From contig CALFYB010000419.1 in the NCBI GenBank assembly GCA_937952995.1, positions 1 through 9,742 of the forward strand: a DNA stretch of 9,742 nt, given 5' to 3'. The stretch comes from an uncultured Caulobacteraceae bacterium. Its GTDB lineage: Bacteria > Pseudomonadota > Alphaproteobacteria > Caulobacterales > Caulobacteraceae. A model generated the notes under the pieces. That model saw only the letters and a list, made by a program, of their open reading frames with translations. It had not been told where the DNA came from and ran no database searches. Of this stretch, positions 7,716-9,742 are shown piece by piece (positions within the stretch are counted from its first letter, which is position 1; each line of letters begins with the position of its first letter). A program made the position numbers and the translations under genes.

Positions 7716-7736
7716 ACCTCGTTGCTCAAGCGAGGT
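7716..7736. repeat. Inverted repeat ACCTCG-N9-CGAGGT
   Basis: Perfect 6-bp arms with a 9-base spacer, touching the operator-like site at 7736-7745. In the epimerase leader it could form a small RNA hairpin about 30 bases before the start codon, or serve as a second regulator site. Confidence 0.3.
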
Positions 7737-7745
7737 TGCATACAG
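7736..7745. promoter_or_regulatory. Operator-like near-palindrome TTGCATACAG
   Basis: Fourth copy of the TTGYATRCAA-type element, one base from a full match, lying 22-31 bases upstream of the epimerase start and just before its ribosome binding site. That position fits repression by blocking transcription, if the promoter is upstream. Confidence 0.4.
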
Positions 7746-7753
7746 TTGAGAGC

Positions 7754-7759
7754 AGGGAG
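7754..7759 (+). promoter_or_regulatory. Ribosome binding site fixing the epimerase start at 7767
   Basis: AGGGAG seven bases before the ATG at 7767. It selects this start, which begins a clear signal peptide, over the upstream in-frame ATG at 7689. Confidence 0.65.
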
Positions 7760-7766
7760 CTCGCCA

Positions 7767-8936
7767 ATGCGCTTTAAGTCTAGACTATGGCTACTGGTAA
7801 GCGCTGCCGCCCTTTTAGGGACTGGCGCTTTAGCGAGCGAGGTTCAGGTTGCCAACTATGGCGTGACCAAGGACGGCCAGACCGTCCGGTCCTACACCTT
7901 GGTGAACGACAAGGGTGCGAGCGCGACCATCCTAGACTATGGCGGTGCCGTAGCGGCCATCCGCGTGCCGGACCGCAAGGGCCAGTTCGGCAACGTCGTG
8001 ATGAGTATGTCCGATCTGGCCGGTTGGGAAACCATGGGCCATGCCAACTCCCTCGTTGGGCGCTATGCCAACCGTTTGCGCAACGGGTTTACGCTCGACG
8101 GCGTGCACTATCCGCTGCAACCCAATGCCAAGGGCGTGACCATCCACGGCGGAACCGTCGCCTATACGCGGCGGATCTGGACCGCCTTGCCGATCAACAA
8201 GAAGGACGGCGCTGCGGTCACCCTGACCTTGGACAGCCCGGATGGCGATCAGGGCTTTCCCGGCCACCTGAAGGTCAAGGCGACCTACCGGTTCACCAAC
8301 GACAATGCCCTGCGGCTTGATTTCGAAGCGGTCACGGACAAGGCCACCGTCGTCAACCTAACGAACCACATCTATTTCAATCTGAACGGCAACAGCACCA
8401 CACCGATCTATACCCACGACCTTCAAGTCATGGCCGATCAGGTCGCGGTCAAGGATGCGGACTCCGTCCCAACCGGCGAGATGATGGAGGTCAAGGGTAC
8501 ACCCTTTGATTTGACCAAGCCGACCTTGCTGGCCGACCGGATTGCTGCGGCTACAGATCCAGCCTTTGCGACCCCGGGGCCCAATACACCCCCCGCGCCT
8601 GCCGGAAAGGTCCTTGGCTATGACCACTCGTTCATTATCCGCAAAGGCCTGAACCGATTGGACAAGGTTTCAGCACGCCTGCATGATCCAGCCAGCGGCC
8701 GGGTCTTAGAACTGCGAACGACCGAGCCGACCATGCAGGTCTATACCCCTGCCGGTGCACGCGCTGGCCTATTGAGCGATGCGGGCAAGCCCTTCGTCCA
8801 GGGCCCGACCGTCGCCTTGGAGACCCAGCACCTGCCGGATAGCCCGAACCTTCAGGGCCTACCGACCACCATCTTGCGGCCAGGCGAGACCTTCCGCTCA
8901 ACGACCATTTTCGGCTTTACGACCGACAAGCGCTAA
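7767..8936 (+). CDS. Secreted aldose 1-epimerase (galactose mutarotase family)
   Basis: Interconverts the alpha and beta anomers of aldoses such as galactose or glucose. 389 residues from the ATG at 7767, which has AGGGAG seven bases upstream and starts a Sec signal peptide (MRFKSRLWLL, hydrophobic core, cut after ALA at residue 23). Family landmarks: GRYANRLRNGFTLDG near residue 98; the first catalytic His at 127 in VTIHGG; the second at 201 in NLTNHIYFNLNG; GYDHSFIIR near 284; and the catalytic Glu352 in ALETQHLPDSPN. The set is complete, so it should be active. Export to the periplasm is unlike E. coli GalM, which is cytoplasmic. It is divergent from the quinoprotein cluster and convergent with a third quinoprotein. 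A periplasmic mutarotase could feed the beta anomer to aldose-oxidising quinoproteins (inference). The sugar specificity cannot be told. Confidence 0.95.
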   Translation: MRFKSRLWLLVSAAALLGTGALASEVQVANYGVTKDGQTVRSYTLVNDKGASATILDYGGAVAAIRVPDRKGQFGNVVMSMSDLAGWETMGHANSLVGRYANRLRNGFTLDGVHYPLQPNAKGVTIHGGTVAYTRRIWTALPINKKDGAAVTLTLDSPDGDQGFPGHLKVKATYRFTNDNALRLDFEAVTDKATVVNLTNHIYFNLNGNSTTPIYTHDLQVMADQVAVKDADSVPTGEMMEVKGTPFDLTKPTLLADRIAAATDPAFATPGPNTPPAPAGKVLGYDHSFIIRKGLNRLDKVSARLHDPASGRVLELRTTEPTMQVYTPAGARAGLLSDAGKPFVQGPTVALETQHLPDSPNLQGLPTTILRPGETFRSTTIFGFTTDKR

Positions 8937-8957
8937 GACCTCCGCCGCAATGAGCGT

Positions 8958-8981
8958 CCCTGCCTCGTTATCGAGGCAGGG
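8958..8981. terminator. Hairpin between convergent genes, possible two-way terminator
   Basis: A perfect 10-bp stem (CCCTGCCTCG with CGAGGCAGGG) and a 4-base loop TTAT, 22 bases after the epimerase stop. The loop contains the TAA stop of the minus-strand quinoprotein, and the right arm encodes its last residues (ALPR). No T-run follows on either strand, so intrinsic termination is uncertain, but the placement between converging genes fits. Confidence 0.5.
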
Positions 8982-9742
8982 CGAAGGCGAAATAGCCGCC
9001 AGCCGGACGACCGTCCGTGATCGCTTGTGAATTGTCCTGCCCCATGGCGCGGCCCGCCCTTGCGCTGCCCGCGACCACGACATATTGCCGCCCATCGATC
9101 GAATAGACCGCAGGCGTGGCCTGTGCGGGTGCCGTTAGGGTCGTCTCCCAAAGTAGCTTTCCGGTCTTGGTGTCATAGGCATGGAGCTTGCGATCCGCCG
9201 TCGCGCCGATGAACATCAAGCCGCTGCCGGTGATCACCGCGCCCCCGGTATTGCTGCCACCGAACTCTGGGCCCATGGTCCCGGTAACGCCAAAGGGAAC
9301 GGTCCAAAGGTACTGACCCGTGCTCATATCAATGGCGTTCAAGGTGCCCCAAGGCGGTTTGACGCCAGGATAGCCATCGGGATCGACGAAGTTGCGGTTT
9401 CCGGTCGAGGTATATTGGGTTTGCGACGGCGCTAGCCGACCCTGCAACGAGATCGGCGGACGCTCGGTCCCCGGCAAGTCCTTGCCGGTCGTCAGATAGG
9501 ACACGACATTGGCCAAGGTGTTGGCGGGCAATCCCCCAAAGGCTGGCATCCGCCCCCGGCCGTTCTTGATCACACCGGCAATTTCGGCTTCTGACAGGTT
9601 CGCCTTAACGTCCTCGAGCGAAGGAAATAGCGGCGGGCTGCCCTTGCGATCAACCCCGTGACAACTGGCGCACTGGTTGCGGTAGGTCCCCTCCCCCAGA
9701 CCGGCGGTTAGCAGGCTGGAAGATTCAATGATGCTGCTAATC
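8968..9742 (-). CDS. PQQ-dependent dehydrogenase with embedded cytochrome c domain (3' part)
   Basis: The C-terminal 257 residues are visible; the gene enters from beyond position 9742. The frame stays open to the window edge, so the GTG at 9573 is not the real start. The visible part begins with a cytochrome c domain: CASCH (heme attachment, positions 9658-9672), GVDRKGSPPLFPSL, and the likely axial Met in RMPAFGG (9547-9549). It is followed by the last propeller blades: KPPWGTLNAIDMSTGQYLW, GGSNTGGAVITGSGLMFIGA, AYDTKTGKLLW, and QATPAVYSIDGRQYVVVAG. The closing part resembles the end of membrane-type glucose dehydrogenase (LRAYNMSNGEKLW, QATPMTY). The heme should pass electrons from PQQ to the respiratory chain, so this is a quinohemoprotein, unlike the two heme-free paralogs nearby. 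Location is presumably periplasmic; the signal peptide is out of view. Stop TAA at 8970-8968, convergent with the epimerase. Confidence 0.92.
   Translation of the reverse strand, partial: ISSIIESSSLLTAGLGEGTYRNQCASCHGVDRKGSPPLFPSLEDVKANLSEAEIAGVIKNGRGRMPAFGGLPANTLANVVSYLTTGKDLPGTERPPISLQGRLAPSQTQYTSTGNRNFVDPDGYPGVKPPWGTLNAIDMSTGQYLWTVPFGVTGTMGPEFGGSNTGGAVITGSGLMFIGATADRKLHAYDTKTGKLLWETTLTAPAQATPAVYSIDGRQYVVVAGSARAGRAMGQDNSQAITDGRPAGGYFAFALPR

Larger units (their letters stand above)
7465..7766. promoter_or_regulatory. Divergent intergenic control region
   Basis: 302 bases between the divergent quinoprotein and epimerase starts. I see no convincing gene in it. It holds two operator-like palindromes (7578-7587 and 7736-7745), a candidate minus-strand promoter (7543-7572), and two inverted repeats (7681-7698 and 7716-7736). 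A perfect TTGACA on the plus strand at 7653-7658 could be the -35 element for the epimerase, but no good -10 lies at the proper distance. Both genes have an AGGGAG ribosome binding site at the region's ends. Confidence 0.7.

Noticed and set aside
7532..7741. 69-codon minus-strand reading frame in the divergent control region
   Set aside because: No ribosome binding site before its ATG, no recognisable motif, mixed third-position bases unlike the real genes, and it overlaps the candidate promoter and operator sites.
7689..7766. N-terminal extension of the epimerase from the ATG at 7689
   Set aside because: It would place 26 residues before the signal peptide and run across the operator-like site; AGGGAG supports the ATG at 7767.
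7787..8320. Long plus-strand frame overlapping the epimerase
   Set aside because: Out of frame with a well-supported gene; composition (rich in Arg, Gln and Gly) is typical of a shadow frame in GC-rich DNA.
8968..9573. Separate 201-residue protein starting at the GTG at 9573
   Set aside because: The same frame stays open to 9742 and encodes the heme motif CASCH upstream, so the GTG is internal and the gene is cut by the window edge.

Overview
The window looks like chromosomal DNA of an alphaproteobacterium, most likely Caulobacterales or Sphingomonadales. The reasons are moderately high GC, purine-rich ribosome binding sites (AGGGAG, AAGGGA, AAAGGA), several periplasmic PQQ-type quinoproteins, and an exported aldose 1-epimerase. 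This placement is inference; there is no rRNA or other phylogenetic marker. I see no tRNA, CRISPR array, insertion sequence or phage gene.

Layout. A four-gene minus-strand cluster fills positions 7464 down to 77. It holds two tandem paralogous PQQ beta-propeller dehydrogenases with Tat-type signals (7464-5332 and 5270-3174), a secreted type B carboxylesterase (3114-1510), and a cytoplasmic class III (CaiB/BaiF) CoA-transferase with an unusual proline-rich tail (1324-77). Gaps between the first three genes are 59-61 bases. A longer gap of 185 bases, with its own palindromic sites, precedes the CoA-transferase. Divergent from the cluster, across a 302-base intergenic region, is a plus-strand secreted aldose 1-epimerase (7767-8936). 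Convergent with it is the 3' part of a third quinoprotein (8968-9742, cut by the window edge), which carries a cytochrome c domain inside the propeller. A perfect 10-bp hairpin sits between these two convergent genes.

How the genes may work together (inference). The esterase would release an alcohol or sugar from an ester in the periplasm. The quinoproteins would oxidise alcohol or aldose groups there, passing electrons to a cytochrome. The mutarotase would supply the right sugar anomer. The CoA-transferase could then activate a resulting acid in the cytoplasm. The substrate cannot be read from the sequence.

The most interesting non-coding signal is a near-palindrome of the type TTGYATRCAA. 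It occurs four times, only in the two long intergenic regions, and resembles operators of FadR/FCD-type GntR repressors. Within each region the two copies are spaced by nearly whole numbers of helical turns (63 and 158 bp). This suggests that the cluster, the epimerase and the CoA-transferase share a regulator that is not encoded in the window.
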